From Salibacterium lacus (GTDB lineage Bacteria; Bacillota; Bacilli; Bacillales; Marinococcaceae): a DNA stretch of 64,000 bases. The notes under the pieces are model-generated. The model did not search any database, was not told where the DNA came from, and worked only from the letters and a program-made list of their open reading frames with translations. The stretch's first letter is position 1. Every line of letters starts with the position of its first letter. The stretch is from assembly GCF_042684865.1 (NCBI RefSeq), contig NZ_JBHUML010000002.1, positions 1,674,001 to 1,738,000 on the forward strand. Direction: 5' to 3'. A program made the translations under genes and the position numbers. Positions 33,226 to 42,082 of this stretch are shown piece by piece.

Positions 33226-35820
33226 TTATTTTTTCCAGTAAGAAAGAAATGTTTTCTCTACTTTCTTTCCTGCCTGAGCCTCCATTTGGTGGAGCAGTGC
33301 GTTCCATTTTCCATCGCGGGAAGGGTTATTTTTTGCCCGCTGTACGTTTTCTGCTTTTCTCTCCAGCCGATCCGCTGTTTTGCCGTCTTTAATATAGCCC
33401 TGGCTTTCTCCCAGCTGAACGAGTTCATCGATTCGATCCATACCGAGTTCCATTTCTATGGAAAACGAACGCTTCGACGTGCGGCCCGTTTCATCTTCGG
33501 CGGTTACGATGAGTTCATAGTCACCGGGTGTTAACTGCAGCGGAGATAGAACCGGGGCCCCGTCCCATTCCTGTTCTTCTATTTGTGAAGTAACCGAAAC
33601 GGGGCCGCCGTCTTCATCGTTTACCTCAACAGGTATTTCTTCTGTTTTGGTAATGTCAAAGACCGTCGTGTCAGGTGCTGTAATCTCCGGTGCACTTCCA
33701 TATTCCTCGATATCCGCCGCTGCCAGCGGAAGAAGCTGATACGTCTCACCGAAGATAGATGCAATGCCGGATACCGACACCTGGTCTCCTTCCTGGACCT
33801 GGGATGTAAAATCATCAAACGAGATGTTCGTTCTGTTATCTACACGGACTCTCGTAACCTCACCTGCGGCGTGAAGATCAAACTCAAACGCATTATAATA
33901 TTCTTCCATATTCTGCACCGTACCGCCTTCGATGGTCACCCGTTCCGCTTGATAACTGCCATCGAGCGTGTTCACCGTTTCATAGTCCGGAAGATCCTGT
34001 GTCCCCTGCACCTCAATGGAAGAAACACTGTCTATTTCTTTCATTCCCTGATAGGTAGTAAGTCCTCCCGTGATACGGACCTGCTGCCCTTTCTCAAAAC
34101 CGCTGTCCTGCTGATATACATAAATGCCGCCGGTTTCATCCTGAAGATAGAACCCCTGTCCACCGAATGTACCGGGGTCGGAAGTAATAACCCCTTCCAC
34201 GGTTACATCGTTTCCATCAGCTGTTCCGCGTGCTTGTTCGATACTTACGAGCTGCGGGCCGCCGCTTCCGTCATCTTCCCCGTTTTCTCCAATCGTGACA
34301 GTGGTCGTGTAAAGATTATTACCCGACTCTCTCAGACGGAGATTGGCCTGTCCTTCTGCTCCTTCCTGCAGCCTCACGGTCCGTTCTTTTACCGCGGTTC
34401 CATTTTCGCCGGCAGTCACCGAGAACTCTTCACTGTATCCGTATCCGGCTGGCCAGCTGCCGTCTTCATTCTGAACCTGGGCCACCTGCTGGCCGCCGTC
34501 CAGATAAATTCCGGTATCATATCCAGAAACCGTCTGTCCCGGATTCAGGCCATCGATCGTTACAGTCAGAGTAAATGCTTCACCGGCTGGAAGAGTGTCC
34601 GGGTATTCAAAGGCATACTCCGGCTCCGGCACTGGATCTTCTTCGGCTCCGTAAGCGCCGTTTGCAAAGGTGGACTGATCATACCACTCATACCCCGAGT
34701 CGGGCTGGGACCACGGCTCCGGTTCCGGCTGCTCCGACTGTTCCGGGATTTCTTTTGACAGAAGCGGAGAAGGATTATCCAATGTAATATTCGTTTCGCT
34801 GAACGTCTGATAGTCTTCCTGTTCTGCCAGCCAGTCCACCATGTTCAGCAGCAGTTCAGCATCATCGGCTTCCTGAAAACCATCATAGGTCGTTTTCGGA
34901 TCACCGGTTTGTTCATTGCGGTATTTCGGCGTGGCATCCTCGACCGGAGAAGAATCACCGATAAATGCTGCTTTGCCATCCTGTTTCTTGGCAATGGCAG
35001 CAAAAGGTCCCTCTTCTTCTCCCCCGCCGTGATAAATTCCTTCATCCACAGACGGTCCCCACTTATCGCTTTCTGTCAATCCGTCCGGGAGGTAGACAAT
35101 GCCTTTGGCTTTTTCAGGATCGGTTACCGCAAGCGTGGATCCTGCGTGCATCGCTGCTTCTTCCACTCCTTCGGTGATGCCGAATGTTTCATCCGGTGTT
35201 TCAATCTGATCAGCTGTCACGGTCCCCGGCGCATTGTATCGAAAGCGGATGCCGAATTCATCGGCAAGCCAGTCCGAGCTTTCCACTCCTTCCATAGCTT
35301 CCGAGAAGACCTCGTCATCTTCCATCCCTTTGGTTGGATTATCGTAGGCTCCGCGCCGGTAACCGTTCATAATTTCAGAAGAATCCCAGCGGTTCAGATT
35401 CCGGTCTGCATTATAGTGATCCGAGATGAAAAAGATACTGCCGCCGTTTTCTGTGTATTCGGCCATCGCTTCCTGTTCTCCGCTTTTAAACGGAATATTT
35501 GCTTCCGGTATGATGAACACGTCATACGGTTCCAGATCGTCAATACTGATAGGTTCGGTCTGGCGGAGCTCGTCCACTGCATATCCATTATCGGCAATCC
35601 CTTCTGCAAATTCAGAAAAAGCCCCGTCTATTACCCAGTCCGCCTGACCGGCAGTCTGCCCGTGCGTATTATCAAATAAAACAGACTTTCCGTTTGGATC
35701 TTCCGGATTGATAGACGGTGCCGGATCATCCGGGCCTTCAGCATCCATTGTTTCCGGAAGCAGCACCATACTGACAGCCAGTGAACCGCAGGCAACCCAT
35801 TTTCTCCCTTTTTTCAGCAT
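33226..35820 (-). CDS. Large secreted multidomain protein with OB-fold-like and FIMAH-like domains
   Basis: This 864-aa, very acidic exported protein has a signal peptide at residues 1-27. The N-terminal part (about 45-345) resembles secreted GATase/DUF4350-like domains (VLFDNTHGQTAGQ, IIPEANIPFKSGEQ, FFISDHYNADRN). A Pro/Glu linker follows near 355-405, then an Ig-like stretch. Next is an OB-fold region (about 525-710; YLQDETGGIYVYQ) like those in extracellular nucleases such as YhcR, then a second Ig-like stretch. A helical FIMAH-like end follows at 793-864. No nuclease or phosphatase active site was recognised and no LPXTG anchor is present. Role is unknown; binding to extracellular DNA or polymers is a guess from the OB and FIMAH parts. 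Confidence 0.85.
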   Translation of the reverse strand: MLKKGRKWVACGSLAVSMVLLPETMDAEGPDDPAPSINPEDPNGKSVLFDNTHGQTAGQADWVIDGAFSEFAEGIADNGYAVDELRQTEPISIDDLEPYDVFIIPEANIPFKSGEQEAMAEYTENGGSIFFISDHYNADRNLNRWDSSEIMNGYRRGAYDNPTKGMEDDEVFSEAMEGVESSDWLADEFGIRFRYNAPGTVTADQIETPDETFGITEGVEEAAMHAGSTLAVTDPEKAKGIVYLPDGLTESDKWGPSVDEGIYHGGGEEEGPFAAIAKKQDGKAAFIGDSSPVEDATPKYRNEQTGDPKTTYDGFQEADDAELLLNMVDWLAEQEDYQTFSETNITLDNPSPLLSKEIPEQSEQPEPEPWSQPDSGYEWYDQSTFANGAYGAEEDPVPEPEYAFEYPDTLPAGEAFTLTVTIDGLNPGQTVSGYDTGIYLDGGQQVAQVQNEDGSWPAGYGYSEEFSVTAGENGTAVKERTVRLQEGAEGQANLRLRESGNNLYTTTVTIGENGEDDGSGGPQLVSIEQARGTADGNDVTVEGVITSDPGTFGGQGFYLQDETGGIYVYQQDSGFEKGQQVRITGGLTTYQGMKEIDSVSSIEVQGTQDLPDYETVNTLDGSYQAERVTIEGGTVQNMEEYYNAFEFDLHAAGEVTRVRVDNRTNISFDDFTSQVQEGDQVSVSGIASIFGETYQLLPLAAADIEEYGSAPEITAPDTTVFDITKTEEIPVEVNDEDGGPVSVTSQIEEQEWDGAPVLSPLQLTPGDYELIVTAEDETGRTSKRSFSIEMELGMDRIDELVQLGESQGYIKDGKTADRLERKAENVQRAKNNPSRDGKWNALLHQMEAQAGKKVEKTFLSYWKK

Positions 35821-36082
35821 ATTTCTTCCTCCTCATTCATATTTCTTCCATACGTTAGTGTAACTAAATAATATGTAGCCAGTATAAACAGCATATTAAA
35901 TTTTCATTTAGCTGCTGGATATCTCCTGTAGAATAAGGTAAAGTAAGAAAACAGCAGTTCTTTTTCCTTCTGGCTGTAAGCCTTTTAATACTTTAGTGAT
36001 AATAGTTTACCTTCTTTTCAATAAAAATGTGAGAATATTGTAAGTTTATTTGACTATCAATTTTCAACCAGGGGGAATTTCA

Positions 36083-36910
36083 TTGGCTTTTTCAAAAAAC
36101 ACCATACGTATTGCGGTCTTTGATCTGGATGGTACGTTGTACGAAGATACTACGCATTTCAGGTACTACGCGGAGCGGCTCGCAGAAAAACTGCCTGCAG
36201 ATAAACAGCCGTTATTCTGGCATGATTATAGTGACATGCTGGAAGGGAATCATCCGGTTGCCGTCGGCCGGGTGTATGATGCAGCAAACGATAGAGTGCT
36301 TGAAGTGGATCCGGCTTCCTACAGGGTGACGAAGGTATGGAACTGGGAAGGAAAGGAGACAGGGGAGGAAGATGCATACACGACTCCGGTCGCTTTTGAT
36401 TTTGATTCGATGATTGCGGTGGGGGATGGATGGTGGCTTCCGGCTGCGGCAGCAAAGCATCACGGCACCGGTTCTACCTTTGATGCGTATCAAAAAACAA
36501 AGGCTTACATGCAGACGGAAGATTTTCAGTTTACCGAAGATCCGGGGCGCCGCTTTTCGCTGCAGCAGCTCGGCGGACAGATGCATCTCATTCTTCTGAC
36601 AAACTCCCAGGCTGATGATGTGGGACAGCTGCTTCGGACGCTGGATCTGGAGGGTGTGTTTGATGAGGTGATACCAGAAGCGGCAAAGCCGGCCCGTACC
36701 GAAGCACACTTTTCCACCATCCTTAAAAAATATGAGGCAGAACCGGGGGAGGTTGTTTCCATCGGCGACAACTACCTGAACGATATCGTGCCGGCTGAGA
36801 ACCTGGGCATGGCTTCCGTTCTGATTGATCCTCTCGGTAAAACCCCGGTCCGCTCCGAAACAAAACGGATTACGACACTGCGTGAACTTTTTCCGCTTCT
36901 TCGTGGGTAA
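36083..36910 (+). CDS. HAD-superfamily hydrolase
   Basis: This 275-aa protein has motif I FDLDGTLYED at about residues 13-22, motif II LLTNSQ near 172, a Lys-containing segment and motif IV SIGDNYLNDIVPAENLGM near 228. These are the standard HAD phosphatase residues. A large middle insert (about 45-160, with GDGWWLPAAAAKHHG) probably forms the substrate cap. The start is TTG at 36083 after AGGGGGAA; the upstream in-frame codon lacks a site. Its substrate is unknown. Confidence 0.85.
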   Translation: MAFSKNTIRIAVFDLDGTLYEDTTHFRYYAERLAEKLPADKQPLFWHDYSDMLEGNHPVAVGRVYDAANDRVLEVDPASYRVTKVWNWEGKETGEEDAYTTPVAFDFDSMIAVGDGWWLPAAAAKHHGTGSTFDAYQKTKAYMQTEDFQFTEDPGRRFSLQQLGGQMHLILLTNSQADDVGQLLRTLDLEGVFDEVIPEAAKPARTEAHFSTILKKYEAEPGEVVSIGDNYLNDIVPAENLGMASVLIDPLGKTPVRSETKRITTLRELFPLLRG

Positions 36911-36955
36911 TCGTTTGGGAAGCGGGTGTGGACCCTGGGAGAAAGATAGTTAAAA

Positions 36956-37026
36956 GAGGCTGTATCAAAAGTCTACTACCAGCCAAAGTGTGCTCGCTAA
37001 CATGTTAGGCATACGCTGCAGGCGGA
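36956..37026. repeat. Short truncated copy of the repeat at 2374
   Basis: GAGGCTGTATCAAAAGTCTAC, then AACATGTTAGGCATACGCTGCAGGCGGA (two parts), match the first 70 bases of the repeat starting at 2374. The C-rich tail present there is missing here. It lies between the HAD gene and the flavoprotein terminator. Confidence 0.7.
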
Positions 37027-37066
37027 TCTCGAATACGGCTCCGTACGAAACGTTCCTGCCTATTAA

Positions 37067-37107
37067 AAAAAGCTTCCGGCCGTTTTTACGATGACCGGGA
37101 GCTTCTC
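37067..37107 (-). terminator. Terminator of the small flavoprotein gene
   Basis: On the minus strand AAGCTCCCGGTC pairs with GGCCGGAAGCTT and is followed by a run of seven T, 12 bases after the stop codon. Confidence 0.8.
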
Positions 37108-37118
37108 CTACTTCCACA

Positions 37119-37691
37119 TTATGATTTTGCGTTTAACAGATCATGGTCGACGTGGCGTTCGCCGTTCATTTCCGTCAGCACGTTGATAGCTTTTTTGGCG
37201 CCGTCCCCGGAAGTGATGATCGTATGGACGCTCACTCCGGCGGCTGTTCCGGCTGCCCAGACACCTTCTACACTTGTTTTGCCACGTTCATCGGTATCAA
37301 TAATCGACTTGATTTTCGGTTCCGTTCCTTCTGTCGTTTTAATACCGGAAGCTTCGGCCAGTTTAGTGTTGCCGCCGGTTGTCATCATAACATGAACGGC
37401 TTCATATTCTCCGTTGTCCGTTTCCACTTTCACACGTTGGTTATCTGTTTTTTCTACTGCTGTGACGTGCGCATCAGAAAATTCCGCACCGAACTTTTCC
37501 GCCTGTTCCCGTCCTGTTTTCAGCAGTTCGGGACCTTCAATGGCCGGAGCACCGTAATGATTCTCCACCCAGGCTGCTTTCGTCATGCTCTGATCATTAT
37601 CAAATACCAGCGTTTTCTTTCCGGCTTTTGCGGTAAAAATCGCAGCACTGGCACCGGCCGGACCGCCGCCGATGATAATAACGTCATACAT
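37119..37691 (-). CDS. Small FAD-dependent oxidoreductase, thioredoxin-reductase-like without NADPH domain
   Basis: This 190-aa protein has the FAD Rossmann motif VIIIGGGPAGASAAIF at the N-terminus and the second FAD segment GVWAAGTAAGVSVHTIITSGDGA near residue 145. It resembles the FAD half of thioredoxin reductase but is about 120 residues shorter. It lacks both the central NADPH-binding domain and a CxxC pair. Stand-alone short proteins of this sort exist in Bacillaceae, so it is probably intact. AAGGAGG lies before the ATG. Redox partner unknown. Confidence 0.82.
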   Translation of the reverse strand: MYDVIIIGGGPAGASAAIFTAKAGKKTLVFDNDQSMTKAAWVENHYGAPAIEGPELLKTGREQAEKFGAEFSDAHVTAVEKTDNQRVKVETDNGEYEAVHVMMTTGGNTKLAEASGIKTTEGTEPKIKSIIDTDERGKTSVEGVWAAGTAAGVSVHTIITSGDGAKKAINVLTEMNGERHVDHDLLNAKS

Positions 37692-37747
37692 GTCAACGTC
37701 CTCCTTCTGCTTTTTCTTCCTTTTAGTCCCTTTCCCATTTCTCTATA

Positions 37748-38035
37748 TTATGAATCCTCTTTTTTCTTTTGCTTCTCTACATGTTTTTTCAGATGAAAAT
37801 CATGAACGAGCCGGATTGTGGGACGGATAATCAGCTGAAAACTGCCGATGACAAACAACCAGATACCGGCATCTTTTAATGGCTCGGAAAAGAAAAAAAA
37901 GCTTCCTATCAGAAACTCCAAACCAATTAGAAAATCATTCACTGTGTTCAGGACCGTATACCGTTTCTGAAAGAAAAATTCATAACGACCGAGCGATATA
38001 TCTACATAATTTTCCTTAGGTTGTTTCTGGCTCAC
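37748..38035 (-). CDS. YrhK-domain membrane protein
   Basis: This 95-aa protein matches the YrhK domain: RYEFFFQKRYTVLNTVNDFL, then a helix FLIGSFFFFSE, and WLFVIGSFQLIIRPTIRLV. It shows two membrane segments and a Lys-rich tail. I chose the GTG at 38035 because AGAGGAGGGG lies six bases before it; the longer Met start has no site. Function of the family is unknown. It follows no clear partner, though the flavoprotein gene lies 56 bases downstream in the same direction. Confidence 0.75.
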   Translation of the reverse strand: MSQKQPKENYVDISLGRYEFFFQKRYTVLNTVNDFLIGLEFLIGSFFFFSEPLKDAGIWLFVIGSFQLIIRPTIRLVHDFHLKKHVEKQKKKEDS

Positions 38036-38102
38036 GGTACTCCCCTCCTCTGACAATTATTATTTTCCCGGCCCCCTCTGTTTTCCAAACCTCCAACACA
38101 AG

Positions 38103-38132
38103 TAAACCCCCGATCGCTGCCATCGGGGGTTT
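38103..38132. other. Perfect hairpin in the leader region upstream of the thioredoxin-like gene
   Basis: TAAACCCCCGAT and ATCGGGGGTTTA are exact inverses around CGCTGCC. It lies 68 bases upstream of the YrhK start and before two tiny possible reading frames. No long T run follows, so a pure terminator role is uncertain. Confidence 0.6.
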
Positions 38133-38224
38133 ACCTGGTGAAGGAGACATATGGGCGTTTTCTGCTTCATGGCGAAAATCAGTCCAGCCGGTCTGATCCG
38201 GCTGTATTTTAAGGAGGAATTATC

Positions 38225-38290
38225 ATGTTCACCAGAAGAAGGGTCTTTATGCGCTGCTTTTGTCTCCTTCCAAAAAGGGGGACAGGATAG
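38225..38290 (+). CDS. Possible 21-aa leader peptide with strong ribosome site
   Basis: AAGGAGGAATTATC directly precedes an ATG opening a 21-codon frame rich in Arg and with two Cys (FTRRRVFMRCFCLLPKRGTG). An earlier ATG at 38151 also has GAAGGAG before it, and a CAGCCGG/CCGGCTG hairpin (about 38178-38198) lies between the two starts. This looks like a structured leader with a small peptide upstream of the thioredoxin-like gene, but coding is not proven. Confidence 0.35.
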   Translation: MFTRRRVFMRCFCLLPKRGTG

Positions 38291-38416
38291 TAAATGGTTA
38301 TGTCTGCTATCCTTATACCTTCATATTAAAACCAGCATGTGTCAGTACGATGTCAAAATAATAATTTTTTATTCTTTCTGTTCTTCATGATACACTCCCA
38401 ACCAAGGAGGGATAGA

Positions 38417-38989
38417 ATGATATCACCTGAAAACATGTACGACAAACTCGGAACAGGCATCGATCCTGAAACGTTTATGGAAAAAATGGACGGGCGCTAC
38501 CGCACGCAGCTTGATGAGTGGTATGATTTGTTCAGCTGGAGTGAACATGATGCCAAAGCACTTGAACCTCTGCAGCAGCGCAGCAGTCTCCGCTGCGAAA
38601 TCCTCGCCGGCGATTGGTGCCCCGATGTTCACCGCAACCTGGGGCCTGCTCTGGAAGTCATGAAACAGGCCGACATTCCGGTGGAAATGTTCATTATGGA
38701 AGAACATGATGACCTGATGGAACATTTTCTGACCATGGGCGGCCGCTCCGTTCCCAAAGTTATTCTGACAAACGACAACGGGGATGTTTTGTTCTCCTGG
38801 GGACCGCGTCCGGCCTACATCCAGGAGCCGATGGCGGCGTACAAACGAAGCAGCTTCACTCCTGATGATCCGCAGGCCGAAGAGGCTAAGAAAGCGGCAT
38901 ACGAAGGAGTGAAGGCACGATACGGAAGCGGCAGCAATTATCAAAAACTTGTCGTCTATGAACTCACAAACCAGCTGCTTCAGCTTTGA
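38417..38989 (+). CDS. Thioredoxin-fold family protein with a single active-site Cys
   Basis: This 190-aa protein belongs to the YtpP/thioredoxin-like family common in Bacillaceae. It shows LAGDWCPDVHRNLGPAL near residue 58, where the usual CxxC is reduced to one Cys, and the cis-Pro segment GGRSVPKVIL near 110. Likely a cytoplasmic thiol protein; catalytic disulfide exchange is less likely without the second Cys (inference). AAGGAGGGATAG precedes the ATG. A leader with hairpins and a possible tiny peptide lies upstream. Confidence 0.8.
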   Translation: MISPENMYDKLGTGIDPETFMEKMDGRYRTQLDEWYDLFSWSEHDAKALEPLQQRSSLRCEILAGDWCPDVHRNLGPALEVMKQADIPVEMFIMEEHDDLMEHFLTMGGRSVPKVILTNDNGDVLFSWGPRPAYIQEPMAAYKRSSFTPDDPQAEEAKKAAYEGVKARYGSGSNYQKLVVYELTNQLLQL

Positions 38990-39001
38990 TTCCTCCCGTC
39001 T

Positions 39002-40426
39002 TCACGCTTGATGCTTTGGCATCTCAAGAGTGAAGACGGTTTTTCCTTTTCCGGTTTCTGTGAGCACAAGATCCCCGCTCATGCTTTTTGCGATTATTTT
39101 ACTGAAAGGCAGGCCGAGCCCCAGGCCATGCGTATTATATTTCTTGTTTTCCCCTCGGAAGAAACGTTCAAAAATGAGATACTGTTCGTCCTCAGAGATA
39201 CCCGGGCCGTTATCCACAATGTCAATGCCGGCCATGTCGTTATCCTTGTTGTACAGCAGTACATCAATGGTCCCTTCATCGTTCAACGCCTGTTTGGCAT
39301 TGTTCAAAAGGTTCACTATAATCTGCTGCAGTCTCATCGAATCAACATGGACAAACACCGGTTCCTCAAGCGTATGGAGAGATAATTGCAGAGACTCTTC
39401 GTCATTTGCGACTTCCCACTGATGAATGATTTCTGTAAGAAGCGTATTCAGGTTATAGTTATCCGCAGATATCGGCACCGTATGGGCCGAGAAAGAGTTG
39501 AATTCAAGCAGGTCTGCTACCATCGTTTTCATCCGGTTGGCTTCGTTCAACGATACATCCAGAAATTCCTTCGCTTCCTCTCCGGTTACCACATCGTCCC
39601 GAACCGCCTGAATCAGCCCGGTCATGGAAGTTACCGGCGTTTTCAGCTCGTGGGTGACTCCAGCGAGGAGTTCCAGGCGGAGTCGTTCGAGCTCCTGCAG
39701 CCGCCCCGACATCTCACGGAAAGAATGAACGAGCTCATGGACTTCACGTTCCTTGATATCAGCAGGAAGGGTGAAATCATAGTCCTGCTCCTGCACGTGC
39801 CGGGCTGCCGTTGCGACATCCTGAATCGGGCGGGAAAGCCTTTTTGACAGAACATAAATCACCGCCCAGCCGATCAAAGCAAGGGATACAAGCATAATCG
39901 CAAGCAGCCGGTATTCCTCGTTCATCTGGGTAAGCTGGCCGGCCGACTGAATGACCACGACCCATCCGGCTGTACCTCCTTCTGCCTCAATCGCTGTCTT
40001 CACAAGATAGGATTCTTCCCCTGAAGCCAGCTGAATACGCTGCACGTCACTATTATTCTCCAATAAACTTACCGGGAAAATATCAAAAGAAAACGGGTTC
40101 CTCTCCAGCGGATTGGAAAGGATTCTGCCGCTTCGGTCCACTATATATATAATTGGATCCAGTTCCGTATCCAAAATGCCCTGCCTCTGTTCGATGTAAT
40201 CAAAAATACCTCCCTGAGGGACCATCTGACCCGACTGGGTTTCGACAAATCGGTCTGAAATTTCCTGCCCGAGGTATCTGGTCATATCCAGCCTGTGTTC
40301 CAGATTCGTCTGCCGCAGCCATATAACGGATAAAATACCGACAACAATCAGACCGAGAACGAGCGTAATCAGATACCGTGTCGTCCAGTACCGGAGCAGA
40401 GAGATCTTTTTCCCTTTTTTATTCAT
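39002..40426 (-). CDS. Membrane sensor histidine kinase (OmpR-partner type)
   Basis: This 474-aa kinase has a first membrane span near residues 15-35 and an extracellular sensor part to about 170 (YIVDRSGRILSNPL, Cache-like). A second span near 175-195 and a HAMP linker follow, then HisKA with VTHELKTPVTSMTG, and the ATPase domain (LLNNAKQALN, DNGPGISEDEQ, GLGLGLPFSKII). The ATG at 40426 overlaps the end of the response-regulator gene by eight bases. Signal unknown. The secreted repeat protein encoded upstream could be connected (inference). Confidence 0.9.
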   Translation of the reverse strand: MNKKGKKISLLRYWTTRYLITLVLGLIVVGILSVIWLRQTNLEHRLDMTRYLGQEISDRFVETQSGQMVPQGGIFDYIEQRQGILDTELDPIIYIVDRSGRILSNPLERNPFSFDIFPVSLLENNSDVQRIQLASGEESYLVKTAIEAEGGTAGWVVVIQSAGQLTQMNEEYRLLAIMLVSLALIGWAVIYVLSKRLSRPIQDVATAARHVQEQDYDFTLPADIKEREVHELVHSFREMSGRLQELERLRLELLAGVTHELKTPVTSMTGLIQAVRDDVVTGEEAKEFLDVSLNEANRMKTMVADLLEFNSFSAHTVPISADNYNLNTLLTEIIHQWEVANDEESLQLSLHTLEEPVFVHVDSMRLQQIIVNLLNNAKQALNDEGTIDVLLYNKDNDMAGIDIVDNGPGISEDEQYLIFERFFRGENKKYNTHGLGLGLPFSKIIAKSMSGDLVLTETGKGKTVFTLEMPKHQA

Positions 40427-41102
40427 AAACACAGAATTGATACCCCAATCCACGGAGTGTTTTTATCTCCCCTTCAGATTCGGGCCAGTTCTGCAGGGAC
40501 TTGCGGATACGTTTGATGGAAAGATCGACGGCACGGTCGCTTCCTTCATAGTCCATCCCCCACACCCGCTCAATCAGCTGCTCACGGTCAAAAGTCTGAT
40601 TCGGATGCCGCGCCAGAAACAAAAGCAGCGATAGATCCCGTGGTGTTAACGGAACGTCGACTCCATTCAGTTTCACCGTGTGGGCTTTTTGATTAATTGT
40701 CAGGCTGCCGTAGTGATTGACTTCGTCTTCCAGCAGAACAGATCCCGACCTCCGCAGGACGGCTTTTGCTCTGGCGACGACTTCGCTGGAATCAAAAGGT
40801 TTGCTTATATAATCATCCGCACCGCCCTCAAGTCCTTTCAGTCTGTAATCTACGTCTCCGAGAGCAGTCAGCATAATAACAGGCACAGCTGACTCTTCCC
40901 GGATGCTTTCCAGAATACTCCATCCATCCTGACCGGGAAGCATGACATCCACAATCGCGAGATCCGGCTTATTCTCCCGGAATGCGGGCATGGCTTCATT
41001 TCCATGCAGAATCGTAAAGACTTCGTATCCCTCTTTCTGAAAATAAGCCGTCAGCACTTTGCTTATGGCAGGCTCATCTTCAATAATGAGTATTTTCTGC
41101 AT
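40419..41102 (-). CDS. OmpR-family response regulator
   Basis: This 227-aa regulator has a receiver domain (residues 1-115, acceptor Asp in LAIVDVMLPGQDG, switch Lys in YISKPFD). The C-terminal winged helix is of the OmpR/PhoB type (GVDVPLTPRDLSLLLFLARH and GSDRAVDLSIKRIRKSL). It is translated together with the kinase. Target genes are not evident; a stem-loop and the secreted 188-aa protein gene lie just upstream. Confidence 0.93.
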   Translation of the reverse strand: MQKILIIEDEPAISKVLTAYFQKEGYEVFTILHGNEAMPAFRENKPDLAIVDVMLPGQDGWSILESIREESAVPVIMLTALGDVDYRLKGLEGGADDYISKPFDSSEVVARAKAVLRRSGSVLLEDEVNHYGSLTINQKAHTVKLNGVDVPLTPRDLSLLLFLARHPNQTFDREQLIERVWGMDYEGSDRAVDLSIKRIRKSLQNWPESEGEIKTLRGLGYQFCVYE

Positions 41103-41165
41103 AACACGTCACTCCTTGGCTCCATTATATAAGAAAAACGCAGCAGAAAGCTATGTATAGTAAAG

Positions 41166-41193
41166 AAATCCCTGATGAGACCATCAGGGATTT
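41166..41193. other. Hairpin between the secreted repeat protein and the response regulator
   Basis: AAATCCCTGATG and CATCAGGGATTT are exact inverses around a four-base loop, 64 bases before the response-regulator start. It may terminate transcription from the upstream gene or act as a partial stop. The rest of the 298-base gap shows no convincing gene. Confidence 0.6.
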
Positions 41194-41400
41194 CGTATTT
41201 AAAAAGGGGGGTCAATGAAAAAAAGTCAGCTGCTTTTATCGCTGTGCCGGCTGCTGCATGCCGGCTGGAAGTAAAATGCTGGGGGACACTCCACTTCCCT
41301 GCTTGTTCTTCTGCGCGCCATTCATGCAAGGGGTAAACATCACGGCCTGCTGCAAAAGGGGGAAGCAGCTTTTCGTATTGCATATTCCTGCGGCTTCAAC

Positions 41401-41967
41401 CTAAAGCCTTGTTTCGTTTGTTTCGCTTGATGATACCGGTTCTTCATCAACCAAGGGGGGGAGATGTTCCTTAAGAGTTGATGGTTCGGTATCTGTCTGT
41501 TGTTCTTTGCTTCTTACTTCCTGGACAAGATTTGACATTTCCTTATCCCGGATATTGATGCCCAGTTCAACAGCTCGCTCTGTTAAAACGGCTTCCCGGA
41601 CTTCAGCGGTCAATGTATCAAGGTTTTTTCCGAGCGCTGCAATCCCTAACTCTTTGGCCCGCTGTTTTACGGCGACTTCTTTCACTTCATGAGCCAGCTC
41701 GTAAATGTCTTTGTTTCCGGTATCAATATCCAGTTCCCGGGCGTAATGTTCGAGATCCTGCGTTTTCATAGAGCGTTTGATTGGATAAGCGGCTGAACTG
41801 CTGTTCTGCTCTTGAGTAAAGCCGGCTTCTTCGTGTGAAGCTTGATCGCTGGTTCCTAAATCGGCGGCGGTATCTTGTTCCGCTTCTGCCATTCCCGGCA
41901 CTGCTCCCATCATTCCGATTGACAGAACAGAGGCCAGTAAATAGTTGCCTTTTTTGTTCCACAGCAC
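41401..41967 (-). CDS. Secreted acidic protein with three internal helical repeats
   Basis: This 188-aa protein has a signal peptide at residues 1-30 (ending GMAEA). The central region carries about three 27-30-residue repeats of the form RAxELGIxxxxKxxxxLxxEVRE: ARELDIDTGNKDIYELAHEV, AKELGIAALGKNLDTLTAEV, AVELGINIRDKEMSNLVQEV. Ends are disordered and rich in Glu, Ser and Thr. I do not recognise a named family. Its position before an OmpR-type two-component system in the same direction suggests a related envelope role, but a hairpin separates them. Confidence 0.75.
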   Translation of the reverse strand: MLWNKKGNYLLASVLSIGMMGAVPGMAEAEQDTAADLGTSDQASHEEAGFTQEQNSSSAAYPIKRSMKTQDLEHYARELDIDTGNKDIYELAHEVKEVAVKQRAKELGIAALGKNLDTLTAEVREAVLTERAVELGINIRDKEMSNLVQEVRSKEQQTDTEPSTLKEHLPPLVDEEPVSSSETNETRL

Positions 41968-42082
41968 CTCGCTTCCCTCCTGATTGTCAACTTGTGATCA
42001 GCCCTGTGCCGATCACATTTTTTACTTTAAAGGCGTTAGATGTCAACGGAGTGTCAGCCGGACATTTCTTTTAAAAAATTTT

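Noticed and set aside
38151..38390. 79-codon frame upstream of the thioredoxin-like gene
   Set aside because: It has a fair ribosome site, but the peptide is Cys/Leu-rich without a recognisable pattern and covers the leader hairpins; treated as part of a possible leader instead.
41063..41383. Minus-strand frame of 106 codons between the secreted protein and the response regulator
   Set aside because: It overlaps the response-regulator start and the hairpin, and its composition is unlike a conserved protein.
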